From CBFHND01 sp965657085 (GTDB taxonomy: Bacteria; Pseudomonadota; Alphaproteobacteria; Rhodobacterales; Rhodobacteraceae), in assembly GCA_965657085.1 (NCBI GenBank), contig CBFHND010000006.1:87120-151119 (forward strand): a stretch of 64,000 bases of DNA, in the 5' to 3' direction. A program made the position numbers and the translations under genes. A model generated the notes under the pieces. It saw only the letters and a list, made by a program, of their open reading frames with translations. It did no database searches and was not told where the DNA came from. This document shows, piece by piece, positions 51,415 to 58,968 of this stretch; the stretch's first letter is position 1; every line of letters starts with the position of its first letter.

Positions 51415-52152
51415 TCAGAGATTGGCATCTTTTCGTGCCGCTTCAAGATGGGGTGCGAGGAAGGCGGCCCATTTGGCCTGTCCTGCGGGCGTGTCTATCA
51501 GATCGTGGCGCACTTCGATCAGGACGTTGGGGCGGTTGTGGCGCAGGGCGTGTTGATCGACGGCATCGCCAGGCAGGTGACCGGCATAGGGTTCGTTGTC
51601 TCCGACAGGGGTGTCGAGGACATGCTGAAGGCGGTCGATCAGGGGCCGGGCCAGGCGGTCGTCATGGGCATAAAGCACGCCGATCTCCCAAGGCCGCAGC
51701 CCGCGACCCCGCAGTTTCGGTGTGAAGCTGTGTATCGCCAGGATCGCAGTTTCAGGACGTGCGGCCAAAGGGGCCAATGCGTCGTGATAGGGTTGCCAGA
51801 AGGTCTTGATGCGCCGGTCTACCTCTTGCGTGTCTGCATGGCGGTTCGCCGGGATCAGGGTGCCGTCATAAAGCCGCATGAACAGGGTCGGATCGTCCAG
51901 ACCACGGTTCGGGTCGATCACCAACCGCGAGAAATTGGAACAGATCACCGGGCTGTTCAGGGCATCGCCCAGGGCACAGGCAACACCCTTGGCGCCGATG
52001 TCATAGGCGATATGCCGGTTCATATCCTGTGGCGGCAGGCCCAGGTCCCCACCGGCCACGAAGGGCGGAACCGTGTTGGTTGCGTGATCGCAGGTCACCA
52101 GCCATTTGCCGGGGCGATCCGTTCCGAAAGTATGAAAAGGCGTGTATGTCAT
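51415..52152 (-). CDS. N-formylglutamate amidohydrolase-family protein
   Basis: A 245-residue protein with WLVTCDHATNTVPPF, INRHIAYDIG-like MNRHIAYDIGAKGVACAL, and AIHSFTPKLRGRGLRPWEIG. These are the conserved metal-binding and catalytic stretches of FGase-family (HutG-type) amidohydrolases. True N-formylglutamate deformylase works in histidine degradation, but no hut genes are nearby, so the substrate may differ. I start at 52152, the first ATG ahead of the conserved region. It diverges from pyk, leaving 137 bp of shared promoter region. Confidence 0.87.
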   Translation of the reverse strand: MTYTPFHTFGTDRPGKWLVTCDHATNTVPPFVAGGDLGLPPQDMNRHIAYDIGAKGVACALGDALNSPVICSNFSRLVIDPNRGLDDPTLFMRLYDGTLIPANRHADTQEVDRRIKTFWQPYHDALAPLAARPETAILAIHSFTPKLRGRGLRPWEIGVLYAHDDRLARPLIDRLQHVLDTPVGDNEPYAGHLPGDAVDQHALRHNRPNVLIEVRHDLIDTPAGQAKWAAFLAPHLEAARKDANL

Positions 52153-52289
52153 TCGAACATCTTTGGTTTTGACGCAGGTGTAGGCCAGTTGTTCAAGGAA
52201 GGGAATTGGGCAAAACGGGGGGTGCGTCCGCACGCGGAATGCGTTAGCGATAACGTAACAAAGGACCAGACGCAGGGGTATCCACCGAG

Positions 52290-53735
52290 ATGAGACGGCT
52301 TCGCAATGTGAAAATCGTGGCCACGTTGGGCCCTGCGTCGAGTGATTACGAGATGATCCGCGCCTTGCACGAGACCGGAGCGGATGTGTTTCGCCTGAAC
52401 ATGAGCCACGGAAGCCACGACGAGATTGCGGCCAAACATGCGATCATTCGACAGGTCGAAAAGGACCTGGGCAGCACCATTGCGATCCTTGCCGACCTTC
52501 AGGGCCCCAAACTGCGGGTGGGCGTGTTTGCGGGCGACAACGAGATGCTGGAAGAGGGCACCGCATTCCGGCTTGATCTGGACAAGACCGAAGGCAATGC
52601 ATCCCGCGTGTGCCTGCCCCATCCCGAGATCTTTGCGGCATTGAAGCCCGGCGCCACATTGCTGGTGAATGACGGAAAGATCCGTTTGAAGGTCAAGGAC
52701 TGCGGCAAGGACTTTGCCAATTGCGAAGTTGTTGCAGGGGGCGTGATTTCCAACCGCAAGGGCGTGAATGTGCCGGATGTCGAACTGCCACTGGCCGCTC
52801 TGAGCGACAAGGATCGTGCCGATCTGGAATTTGTATGTGCTCTTGGTGTGGACTGGCTGGCGCTGAGCTTCGTTCAGCGGGCCGGTGACGTGGAAGAGGC
52901 ACGTGGGTTGGCCAAGGGGCGTGCCGCGATCCTGTCCAAGATCGAAAAGCCCAGCGCGGTCGAGCGGTTCGACGACATTCTTGCGGCAAGCGATGGCATC
53001 ATGGTGGCGCGCGGCGATCTGGGCGTGGAACTGCCCGTCCAGAATGTCCCGCCCATTCAAAAGCGGCTGGTGCGCAAATGCCGAAGCGCCGGCAAGCCGG
53101 TGATCGTGGCCACCCAGATGTTGGAAAGCATGATCGAAAGCCCCATGCCAACCCGCGCGGAGGTCAGTGATGTGGCCACCGCCATCTACGAGGGCGCGGA
53201 TGCCGTCATGCTAAGCGCCGAGAGCGCTGCGGGGAGCTATCCCATCGAGGCCGTGCGCACGATGGACAATGTGGCAACCGAGGTGGAGCAGGACCCGACC
53301 TATACCCAGATTATCGAGGCCAGCCGCACTGCCAATCGCATGTCCGTGGCGGACGGGATCGTTGCTGCCGCGCGCGAGATTGCCGAGACCACGGATATAA
53401 AGGCCATTTGTTGCTTTACCCACAGCGGAACCACGGCGCTGTTGACGGCGCGTGAACGCCCGCGGGTTCCGATCATCGCGCTGACGCCGCTTGTCCGCAC
53501 CGCCCGACGCCTCGCGCTAAGCTGGGGTTGCAACTGTGTGATCACCGAGGAGCTGGACCGGTTCAAGATGGCCGTTGTCAGCGCGGCCAAATCTGCGCTG
53601 TCTGAAGGCTTTGCCGGAGAGGACGATCAGATCGTCGTGACGGCGGGTGTCCCGTTCAACGTACCGGGAACCACCAACATCCTGCGGGTTGCACCCTGCG
53701 ACGAACGTTTGATTTTCAGCACTGATCCAGAGTAG
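52290..53735 (+). CDS. pyk: Pyruvate kinase
   Basis: A 481-residue protein beginning MRRLRNVKIVATLGPASSDY. It has FRLNMSHGSHDEI, LADLQGPKLRVG, the active-site ILSKIEKPSAVERFDDI with the catalytic Lys, MVARGDLGVELP, and VATQMLESMIESPMPTRAEV. It makes pyruvate and ATP from phosphoenolpyruvate. Pyruvate is also the amino acceptor for Tpa. It is followed at 30 bp by a small membrane-protein gene on the same strand. Confidence 0.97.
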   Translation: MRRLRNVKIVATLGPASSDYEMIRALHETGADVFRLNMSHGSHDEIAAKHAIIRQVEKDLGSTIAILADLQGPKLRVGVFAGDNEMLEEGTAFRLDLDKTEGNASRVCLPHPEIFAALKPGATLLVNDGKIRLKVKDCGKDFANCEVVAGGVISNRKGVNVPDVELPLAALSDKDRADLEFVCALGVDWLALSFVQRAGDVEEARGLAKGRAAILSKIEKPSAVERFDDILAASDGIMVARGDLGVELPVQNVPPIQKRLVRKCRSAGKPVIVATQMLESMIESPMPTRAEVSDVATAIYEGADAVMLSAESAAGSYPIEAVRTMDNVATEVEQDPTYTQIIEASRTANRMSVADGIVAAAREIAETTDIKAICCFTHSGTTALLTARERPRVPIIALTPLVRTARRLALSWGCNCVITEELDRFKMAVVSAAKSALSEGFAGEDDQIVVTAGVPFNVPGTTNILRVAPCDERLIFSTDPE

Positions 53736-53765
53736 CATCACCCTGCAAACCAAAGGGTAATAGCG

Positions 53766-53990
53766 ATGAGTTCTGATATTGCATTGGTGCTGGGCATCGT
53801 GATTGCGGGGTTTTCGATCCCGTCAATGTTGTCTGCCATCACCGACGGACGTGCACCACGTGCTTCGGCCATTACAATCCTGATTGCAGGCGGTCTGGTG
53901 GTTTATGCGGTCCAGACCCAGCCCAACGGCTATTCGCTGTCGCAAATACCGGATGTCTTTGTCCGCGTGGTGTCTCAGTTCGTGCCCTAG
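53766..53990 (+). CDS. Small two-helix membrane protein of unknown function
   Basis: A 74-residue protein with two hydrophobic segments (IALVLGIVIAGFSIPSML and SAITILIAGGLVVYAV) separated by a short DGRAPRA loop, and a C-terminal amphipathic tail. I do not recognise a named family, but the hydrophobic layout, good reading frame and position directly after pyk (30 bp) support a real gene. The upstream AAAGGGTAATAGCG offers a ribosome-binding site. The function is unknown. Confidence 0.7.
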   Translation: MSSDIALVLGIVIAGFSIPSMLSAITDGRAPRASAITILIAGGLVVYAVQTQPNGYSLSQIPDVFVRVVSQFVP

Positions 53991-54110
53991 GGCGCTTTTT
54001 CACTTGCTCTTGGGCTGAATGCTGACTATCAGGCGGCTTCGATCTCGCGGGACCGGCCAATGTGGCATGCCGAGTCGCGCGCAAAGCGAACCTAAAGTCA
54101 GGAGACGGAA

Positions 54111-54311
54111 ATGCCCAAGATGAAGACGAAATCAAGCGCCAAGAAGCGCTTCAAGGTGACGGCCACTGGCAAGGTCATCGGCGGCCAGGCGGGCAAACGC
54201 CACGGCATGATCAAGCGGACCCGGAAATTCATCCGTGACGCGCGCGGCACGACAACCCTGTCCGAGCCCGATGCAAAGATCATCAAGGGCTTCATGCCCT
54301 ACGACCGTTAA
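54111..54311 (+). CDS. rpmI: 50S ribosomal protein L35
   Basis: A 66-residue, very basic protein beginning MPKMKTKSSAKKRFKVTATG, with the conserved GKRHGMIKRTRKFIRDARGT segment typical of L35. It is part of the large ribosomal subunit. The ATG at 54111 is preceded by AGGAGACGGAA. rplT follows after 18 bp. infC, which often precedes this pair in other bacteria, is absent here, and the 120 bp upstream show no obvious leader gene. Confidence 0.97.
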   Translation: MPKMKTKSSAKKRFKVTATGKVIGGQAGKRHGMIKRTRKFIRDARGTTTLSEPDAKIIKGFMPYDR

Positions 54312-54329
54312 GCCAGAAGGAAATCTGAT

Positions 54330-54695
54330 ATGTCCCGAGTTAAAGGCGGAACCGTCACTCACGCACGTCACAAGAAGGTCATCAAGGCAGCCAAAGGTTA
54401 CTATGGCCGCCGCAAGAGCACCTTCAAAGTCGCCCGTCAGGCGGTCGACAAAGCCAACCAATATGCAACCCGCGACCGCAAGAACCGCAAGCGCAACTTC
54501 CGCGCGCTGTGGATCCAGCGGATCAACGCCGCTGTGCGCGCCCATGACGAGGCGCTGACATACAGCCGCTTCATCAATGGCCTGTCGCTGGCCGGTATCG
54601 AGGTGGACCGGAAGGTTCTGGCCGATCTGGCCGTGAACGAGCCCGATGCCTTTGCTGCGATCGTGGATCAGGCCAAAGGCGCGCTTCCCGCGTAA
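54330..54695 (+). CDS. rplT: 50S ribosomal protein L20
   Basis: A 121-residue protein starting MSRVKGGTVTHARHKKVIKA, with GYYGRRKSTFKVARQAVDKA, RDRKNRKRNFRALWIQRINA and a C-terminal EVDRKVLADLAVNEPDAF, all standard for L20. It binds 23S rRNA early in subunit assembly. It forms an operon with rpmI and ends at a strong terminator 25 bp downstream. Confidence 0.97.
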   Translation: MSRVKGGTVTHARHKKVIKAAKGYYGRRKSTFKVARQAVDKANQYATRDRKNRKRNFRALWIQRINAAVRAHDEALTYSRFINGLSLAGIEVDRKVLADLAVNEPDAFAAIVDQAKGALPA

Positions 54696-54719
54696 GCGTC
54701 AAACAGGCTCCCAATCAGC

Positions 54720-54750
54720 AAAAGGCCCCGTCCACTGGCGGGGCCTTTTT
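54720..54750 (+). terminator. Rho-independent terminator after rplT
   Basis: The stem AAAAGGCCCCG / CGGGGCCTTTTT has an 8-nt loop (TCCACTGG). The right arm ends in a T-run. It is well formed and lies 25 bp beyond the rplT stop. Confidence 0.88.
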
Positions 54751-54867
54751 CGTGCAGGTCCTGAAAGATTGGATAAAAGGGATCCATATTGCTCCATTTC
54801 ACTTGAAGCTGGGGGCCGCAACGCGGTAAACACAACATATTGTATTTGTGTGTGGGGCACGCGCGTT

Positions 54868-55314
54868 ATGAATCTTACTCGACTTGTATACTACAGCCAG
54901 AGAAACCCATCCGAAAAGCTGGATGTTCAAGATCTGATCAACGTCTGCCAGAAGAACAACAACCGGCAATTTCTGACCGGGCTGCTGTACTTCAATGGGG
55001 ATCACTTCCTGCAAGTGATCGAGGGCGGTCGCGTGGAAGTGTCTGCGCTGTACCACCGGATCGCAAGGGATCCACGCCACAGCAACATCATCTTGCTGTC
55101 CTGCGCGGATGTGCGTGAACGGTTGTTCCCGAATTGGTCTATGGGCCTGCACCAAGGCATGGATGAAAAGACGCGCCGCATCTTCCTGCGCTACTTTTCC
55201 ACGGATGAGGTGAACCCAGAAACCGTGGAAGTGGACAGCCTTCTGGACGTGCTTCAGGACGTGTCGGCAGAGCTGAGCCCGTCCATCAATCGTGCACCAG
55301 ACCAAGCCACCTGA
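54868..55314 (+). CDS. BLUF-domain blue-light sensor (short type)
   Basis: A 148-residue protein. The BLUF domain occupies about residues 1-95: LTRLVYYSQRNPSEKLDVQD with the flavin-interacting Tyr (Y8 by position), NNNRQFLTGLLYFNGDHFLQ with the Asn and Gln (Q49) of the flavin hydrogen-bond network, then VIEGGRVEVSALYHRIARDP. Residues about 95-148 form the usual helical cap. It would bind FAD and respond to blue light; with no attached output domain it must act on a partner protein. A separate rpmI-rplT terminator lies upstream. No partner gene is identifiable next to it. Confidence 0.93.
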   Translation: MNLTRLVYYSQRNPSEKLDVQDLINVCQKNNNRQFLTGLLYFNGDHFLQVIEGGRVEVSALYHRIARDPRHSNIILLSCADVRERLFPNWSMGLHQGMDEKTRRIFLRYFSTDEVNPETVEVDSLLDVLQDVSAELSPSINRAPDQAT

Positions 55315-55329
55315 GTTTTCCGAAAAGAG

Positions 55330-55551
55330 TTAGCGGCGCAGACGTTCGCGGCGGCGGATGCGCTCGGCATGCACCATTTTCTGTTCGGCTTTGCGTTCGG
55401 CCTGGGTTGCCCGACGGCGCAGGCGTTGCAATTCAGCACTGAAAATGGCGGCTTGATCGTTGATCTGGGGTGCCGTGCGCATCTGGCCAATGACATAGCC
55501 GACGCCGGCAGACACAAGCATTGCGCCAATCAAAATCAGAAAAGATGTCAT
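55330..55551 (-). CDS. Small membrane-anchored coiled-coil protein
   Basis: A 73-residue protein with one N-terminal hydrophobic helix (FLILIGAMLVSAGVGYVIG), then a charged helix (LQRLRRRATQAERKAEQKMV) likely to form a coiled coil. The family is not recognised. It lies 3 bp after the OmpA-like gene on the same strand, so it is probably the last gene of that operon and could work at the envelope. Its strongly charged C-terminus should be cytoplasmic if the helix is a signal-anchor. Confidence 0.6.
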   Translation of the reverse strand: MTSFLILIGAMLVSAGVGYVIGQMRTAPQINDQAAIFSAELQRLRRRATQAERKAEQKMVHAERIRRRERLRR

Positions 55552-55554
55552 GTC

Positions 55555-56397
55555 CTATTGCTCCTGTGGCTTGGCAGTGCGCGTGACGCGAAACTCAACG
55601 CGTCGGTTTTCGGGGTCGTCCGACGCAGCACCCTGCGCGAAGGGTTGGCGTGATCCGTACCCCAAAGGCTCAAAACGCTCAGCCGAAAAACCCATGCGCT
55701 CCAGCTCGGCCAGGACGTTGTCGGCGCGCTGCCACGACAGCTGAAGGTTAACGCCATCGTCGCCGGATGCATCCGAATGACCGGCAATTTCAATCTTTGC
55801 AGCATCACAGGTTGAAGCGACGGTGCCAATCCGATCCAGTGCTCCGGACGACAGGTTGGAGGTTGGAATTGCAGCTTGTCCGGCCTCGAAATAGATGACC
55901 GTTGTTTCCGACAGGCGCTGAAGGACATCAACACAATCAGTTGCAGTGATGCGCACCGCCTGATCCGCGGTGTCTGCCGTCGCAGTGAGGGCGGGCGCGA
56001 CACTTTCTGGCGCTGCCTCCTGTCGTCTGCGCAGGTCTTCCTGCAAGGCAATGACGAATGCAGGCACATCGCCGTCCGGTGCAGTGATCCCTTCCGTCGG
56101 GGATGTCGTTGCGGCCATGTTTTGCGACGTCGGCAAGGCAGGCGCTTCGGCTGGCGCCTGTGGCGGTTGCACGCGGTCAGGAGCCACGGCGGCAACCGGG
56201 GTCTGTGCCGGTTGCTGCCAGGTCAACCACGCCCCGCCGGACATCAACAGCGCGCCAATCAGCAGAATACCAGCCGGGACAAGAAACCCACTGGATTTTT
56301 GCTGGTTGGCGAAAGCGGCGGATTGCGCCAGCGAAAGACCGGTGGACCGGAACCGCGCTATGTCATTTTGCAGTTTCTTTTGACGATTGAAAAACAT
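55555..56397 (-). CDS. OmpA-family protein with single transmembrane anchor
   Basis: A 280-residue protein. A cytoplasmic N-terminus of about 35 residues is followed by one transmembrane helix (GFLVPAGILLIGALLMSGGA) and a Pro/Ala-rich linker. The C-terminal OmpA domain has IEIAGHSDASGDDGVNLQLSWQRAD and ends DDPENRRVEFRVTRT. It would bind peptidoglycan from the inner membrane, unlike the lipoprotein at 7666. The start at 56397 gives the only intact frame. It precedes the small coiled-coil gene. Confidence 0.87.
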   Translation of the reverse strand: MFFNRQKKLQNDIARFRSTGLSLAQSAAFANQQKSSGFLVPAGILLIGALLMSGGAWLTWQQPAQTPVAAVAPDRVQPPQAPAEAPALPTSQNMAATTSPTEGITAPDGDVPAFVIALQEDLRRRQEAAPESVAPALTATADTADQAVRITATDCVDVLQRLSETTVIYFEAGQAAIPTSNLSSGALDRIGTVASTCDAAKIEIAGHSDASGDDGVNLQLSWQRADNVLAELERMGFSAERFEPLGYGSRQPFAQGAASDDPENRRVEFRVTRTAKPQEQ

Positions 56398-56421
56398 GTG
56401 AACTCGCCGATGTGAAGTGTT

Positions 56422-56631
56422 CTATTGATAAAACGTGACTGTCGTACCTTCGTCACTGCGTTGAATGTCGATCTTGATGTTCATCAGTTGTGCAGTCTCG
56501 CCGATCATGGCTTCGACTTCGGCAAGGTTCAGGTCCGATCGGTGATCGGCCAACACCAGGGTCAACCCAAGATCACGAACAGTGTGTTGCAGAACGGACT
56601 TCAATCTGTGGGAATAAAGAACAGGGTGCAC
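56422..56631 (-). CDS. Possible small protein of unknown function
   Basis: A 69-residue frame, HPVLYSHRLKSVLQHTVRDL then LADHRSDLNLAEVEAMIGET and IDIQRSDEGTTVTFYQ, with no recognised domain. It lies 24 bp upstream of the OmpA-like gene on the same strand, with a perfect inverted repeat (56671-56684) 40 bp before its start. Composition is plausible for a soluble protein, and the spacing suits an operon, but I cannot confirm it is expressed. The 3' half looks more protein-like than the 5' half, so the true start may be internal. Confidence 0.4.
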   Translation of the reverse strand: MHPVLYSHRLKSVLQHTVRDLGLTLVLADHRSDLNLAEVEAMIGETAQLMNIKIDIQRSDEGTTVTFYQ

Positions 56632-56670
56632 TGAAATGCCTCAAACTCGGAACGTGTCAGTAGACAATAG

Positions 56671-56684
56671 CACCATAAATGGTG
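56671..56684. promoter_or_regulatory. Perfect 6-2-6 inverted repeat
   Basis: CACCAT-AA-ATGGTG lies 40 bp upstream of the small gene at 56631 and 212 bp upstream of pheS. It could be an operator for the OmpA-like operon. The remaining 264-bp spacer up to pheS contains a stray GGGTTCGAACCC but no gene I can support. Confidence 0.4.
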
Positions 56685-56895
56685 TCATGCCACAGCATTG
56701 TACGCAATTGTTGTAGGTGTTTGCACATCTTGTGAAGGCGCACCAATCGGAGTGGCATGGAGCACGGTTTCATGGGTTGGCGGATGGAGTGACCGGGTTC
56801 GAACCCTATGGATTTGCCACGAAAGCGCGTTGAAAGTGGCGGTGTTTTACGTCACAACGGCCCGAACGGAACACAGCCTGATAAGGCGGGGCGCA

Positions 56896-57969
56896 ATGGA
56901 CGATCTGAAACAAAAATACCTTGGGCAAATTGCGGATGCTGCCGATGAATCCGTGCTGGAGAACATTCGCGTTGCAGCGGTTGGCAAGAAGGGCGAAGTG
57001 GCCCTGAAAATGCGCGAGCTGGGCAAGATGACGCCAGAAGAACGGCAGGTGGCCGGGCCGGCGCTCAATGCCCTGAAAGACGAAATCAACAGCGCACTGG
57101 CCGCGAAGAAGGCCGCTCTTGGTGATGCCGCACTTGATGCACGCCTGCGGGAAGAATGGCTGGATGTCAGCCTGCCTGCGCGGGGTCGCCGGATGGGCAC
57201 CATCCACCCGATCAGCCAGGTCAGCGAAGAGGTAACAGCGATCTTTGCCGAGATGGGGTTCAGCGTCGCCGAAGGCCCCCGTATCGATACCGACTGGTAC
57301 AACTTTGATGCCCTGAACATCCCCGGCCATCACCCGGCGCGCGCCGAGATGGACACGTTTTACATGCACCGTGCCGAGGGCGATGATCGCCCGCCGCATG
57401 TGCTGCGCACCCACACAAGCCCGGTTCAGATCCGCAGCATGGAAGCCACGGGCGCGCCCACGCGCATCATCTGCCCGGGCGGTGTGTACCGCGCGGACCA
57501 TGACCAGACCCACACGCCCATGTTCCACCAGGTTGAAGGCCTGGCCATTGACCGCGACATCAGCATGGCCAACCTCAAATGGGTGCTTGAGGAATTCGTC
57601 AAAGCCTATTTCGAGGTCGACGGCGTGGAACTGCGGTTCCGGGCCTCGCACTTCCCGTTCACCGAGCCTTCGGCCGAGGTCGACATTCGTTGTTCCTGGG
57701 AAGGCGGAACGCTGAAAGTCGGCGAAGGCGATGATTGGCTGGAAATTCTGGGCAGCGGCATGGTGCATCCCAAGGTGCTGCAGGCCGGAGGGATCGACCC
57801 CGAAGAATGGCAGGGTTTTGCCTTTGGCATGGGGATCGACCGGATTGCGATGCTGAAATACGGCATCCCCGATTTGCGCGCATTCTTCGACAGCGATTTG
57901 CGGTGGTTGCGGCACTACGGCTTTGCGGCGCTTGATGTGCCAACCCTGCACGGTGGGCTGAGCCGCTAA
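56896..57969 (+). CDS. pheS: Phenylalanine--tRNA ligase alpha subunit
   Basis: A 357-residue class II synthetase subunit. A helical N-terminus (MDDLKQKYLGQIADAADESV) precedes the catalytic domain, with GRRMGTIHPISQVSEEVTAI, RTHTSPVQIRSMEA (motif 2 region), PGGVYRADHDQTHTPMFHQV and FAFGMGIDRIAMLKYGI (motif 3). With PheT it attaches phenylalanine to its tRNA. I start at 56896, at the beginning of the conserved N-terminus; upstream in-frame sequence is not protein-like. pheT is not directly adjacent: an esterase gene and two hairpins lie between. Confidence 0.96.
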   Translation: MDDLKQKYLGQIADAADESVLENIRVAAVGKKGEVALKMRELGKMTPEERQVAGPALNALKDEINSALAAKKAALGDAALDARLREEWLDVSLPARGRRMGTIHPISQVSEEVTAIFAEMGFSVAEGPRIDTDWYNFDALNIPGHHPARAEMDTFYMHRAEGDDRPPHVLRTHTSPVQIRSMEATGAPTRIICPGGVYRADHDQTHTPMFHQVEGLAIDRDISMANLKWVLEEFVKAYFEVDGVELRFRASHFPFTEPSAEVDIRCSWEGGTLKVGEGDDWLEILGSGMVHPKVLQAGGIDPEEWQGFAFGMGIDRIAMLKYGIPDLRAFFDSDLRWLRHYGFAALDVPTLHGGLSR

Positions 57970-57979
57970 TCTGGGGCAC

Positions 57980-57997
57980 GGTGGCGTGAACGCCACC
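57980..57997. repeat. Hairpin repeat after pheS (family member d)
   Basis: The stem GGTGGCG / CGCCACC, with a TGAA loop, is followed by TTACG. It starts 10 bp after the pheS stop. Its form is nearly that of the hairpin at 24956, and a degenerate partner lies on the other side of the esterase gene. Confidence 0.7.
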
Positions 57998-58059
57998 TTA
58001 CGCCCACAGTGTCGCAGTTATGACGTGACATTCTCGTGTCCTTGGTTAGCGTCGGGATC

Positions 58060-58875
58060 ATGCGCCTGATCCTGACTTTGTTATTCGTGCTTCTGACATA
58101 CCCTGCCGTGGCAATGGGGCCGTCAAAACCACCTTGTGGCGGACCGGATGATCCATGTTTGTTGGACAGCGGACGCAGCTACCACATAAAGCTGCCGGAC
58201 GGTTGGGATGGCACGTCTCCGCTTCCGGTGATGCTGCATTTTCATGGCTGGGCGCGGACCGGGGCCTTGCCCATTCGGCACCAGCGAATCTCGGGTGCGA
58301 CGCGCAAGCGTGGAGTTTTGCTGGTGGCACCGAACGGGCTGGGGCGCAGTTGGAACTTCTGGTCGTCGGACACCGACGACGTGCCGTTTGCCGCGGCCGT
58401 GCTGGACGATGTGGCCCGCCGCTTTCCAGTCGATGCAACACGGGTTTATGTGTCGGGCTATTCCTACGGCTCCGCGATGGCATGGCGCTATGTCTGCGAA
58501 AACGGAAACGGCGTGGCGGCCCTGTTGGCAGTGTCGGGTACGCTGGATCAGTTGGAGTATTGCGACCAAGGCCCGCGCCAGGTGCGCCATGTGCATGGGT
58601 TGAACGACACGGTGATGGACTTTCCCTTTGGCACCGATGGCGACACGACCTGGCCCGTAGCCCTGTGGCGGGCGCAGTACGGCTGTGGTGCGGGGCAGAG
58701 TGTCGGGCCATGGAACGCGCGTGATTTCCTGACGTTCGAACGGACGCTTTGGGAGGATTGCGAGGACGGGCGCGCCGTGCGGCTTGATGTGCATCCGGGT
58801 GGACATTTCATCCCGCATGGCTGGATCGGGCGGCAACTGGATGAGCTTTTGGGTTTGACGCCCAGCTATCCCTAG
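58060..58875 (+). CDS. Secreted alpha/beta hydrolase (LpqC/PHB depolymerase-like esterase)
   Basis: A 271-residue protein with a signal peptide (MRLILTLLFVLLTYPAVA). It has PVMLHFHGWARTG (oxyanion region), the nucleophile elbow VYVSGYSYGSAMAW, and a late VHPGGHFIPHGW that supplies the catalytic His; the acid residue is likely in HGLNDTVMDF. This matches the LpqC/polyhydroxybutyrate depolymerase esterase group. It would act on esters in the periplasm or outside. I start at the ATG at 58060 rather than a GTG 24 bp upstream, to give a clean signal peptide. It interrupts the pheS-pheT pair. Confidence 0.85.
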   Translation: MRLILTLLFVLLTYPAVAMGPSKPPCGGPDDPCLLDSGRSYHIKLPDGWDGTSPLPVMLHFHGWARTGALPIRHQRISGATRKRGVLLVAPNGLGRSWNFWSSDTDDVPFAAAVLDDVARRFPVDATRVYVSGYSYGSAMAWRYVCENGNGVAALLAVSGTLDQLEYCDQGPRQVRHVHGLNDTVMDFPFGTDGDTTWPVALWRAQYGCGAGQSVGPWNARDFLTFERTLWEDCEDGRAVRLDVHPGGHFIPHGWIGRQLDELLGLTPSYP

Positions 58876-58880
58876 AGCGG

Positions 58881-58899
58881 CGGCGGCGCAGAGCACCGC
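58881..58899. repeat. Degenerate hairpin repeat before pheT (family member e)
   Basis: GGCGGCGC-AGA-GCACCGCC forms a stem with one mismatch and is followed by TTACGGG. It lies 5 bp after the esterase stop. With the hairpin at 57980 it brackets the esterase gene. Confidence 0.55.
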
Positions 58900-58968
58900 C
58901 TTACGGGATTGCACCCGCGCCGATTTCTTGTCATTGCAGTTCGGCAAAGTCCCAAGGGGTTCACGACC

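Noticed and set aside
56795..56806. GGGTTCGAACCC resembling a tRNA T-arm
   Set aside because: No acceptor, D-arm or anticodon stem can be folded around it on either strand, so it is not a tRNA; it may be a decayed remnant or chance.
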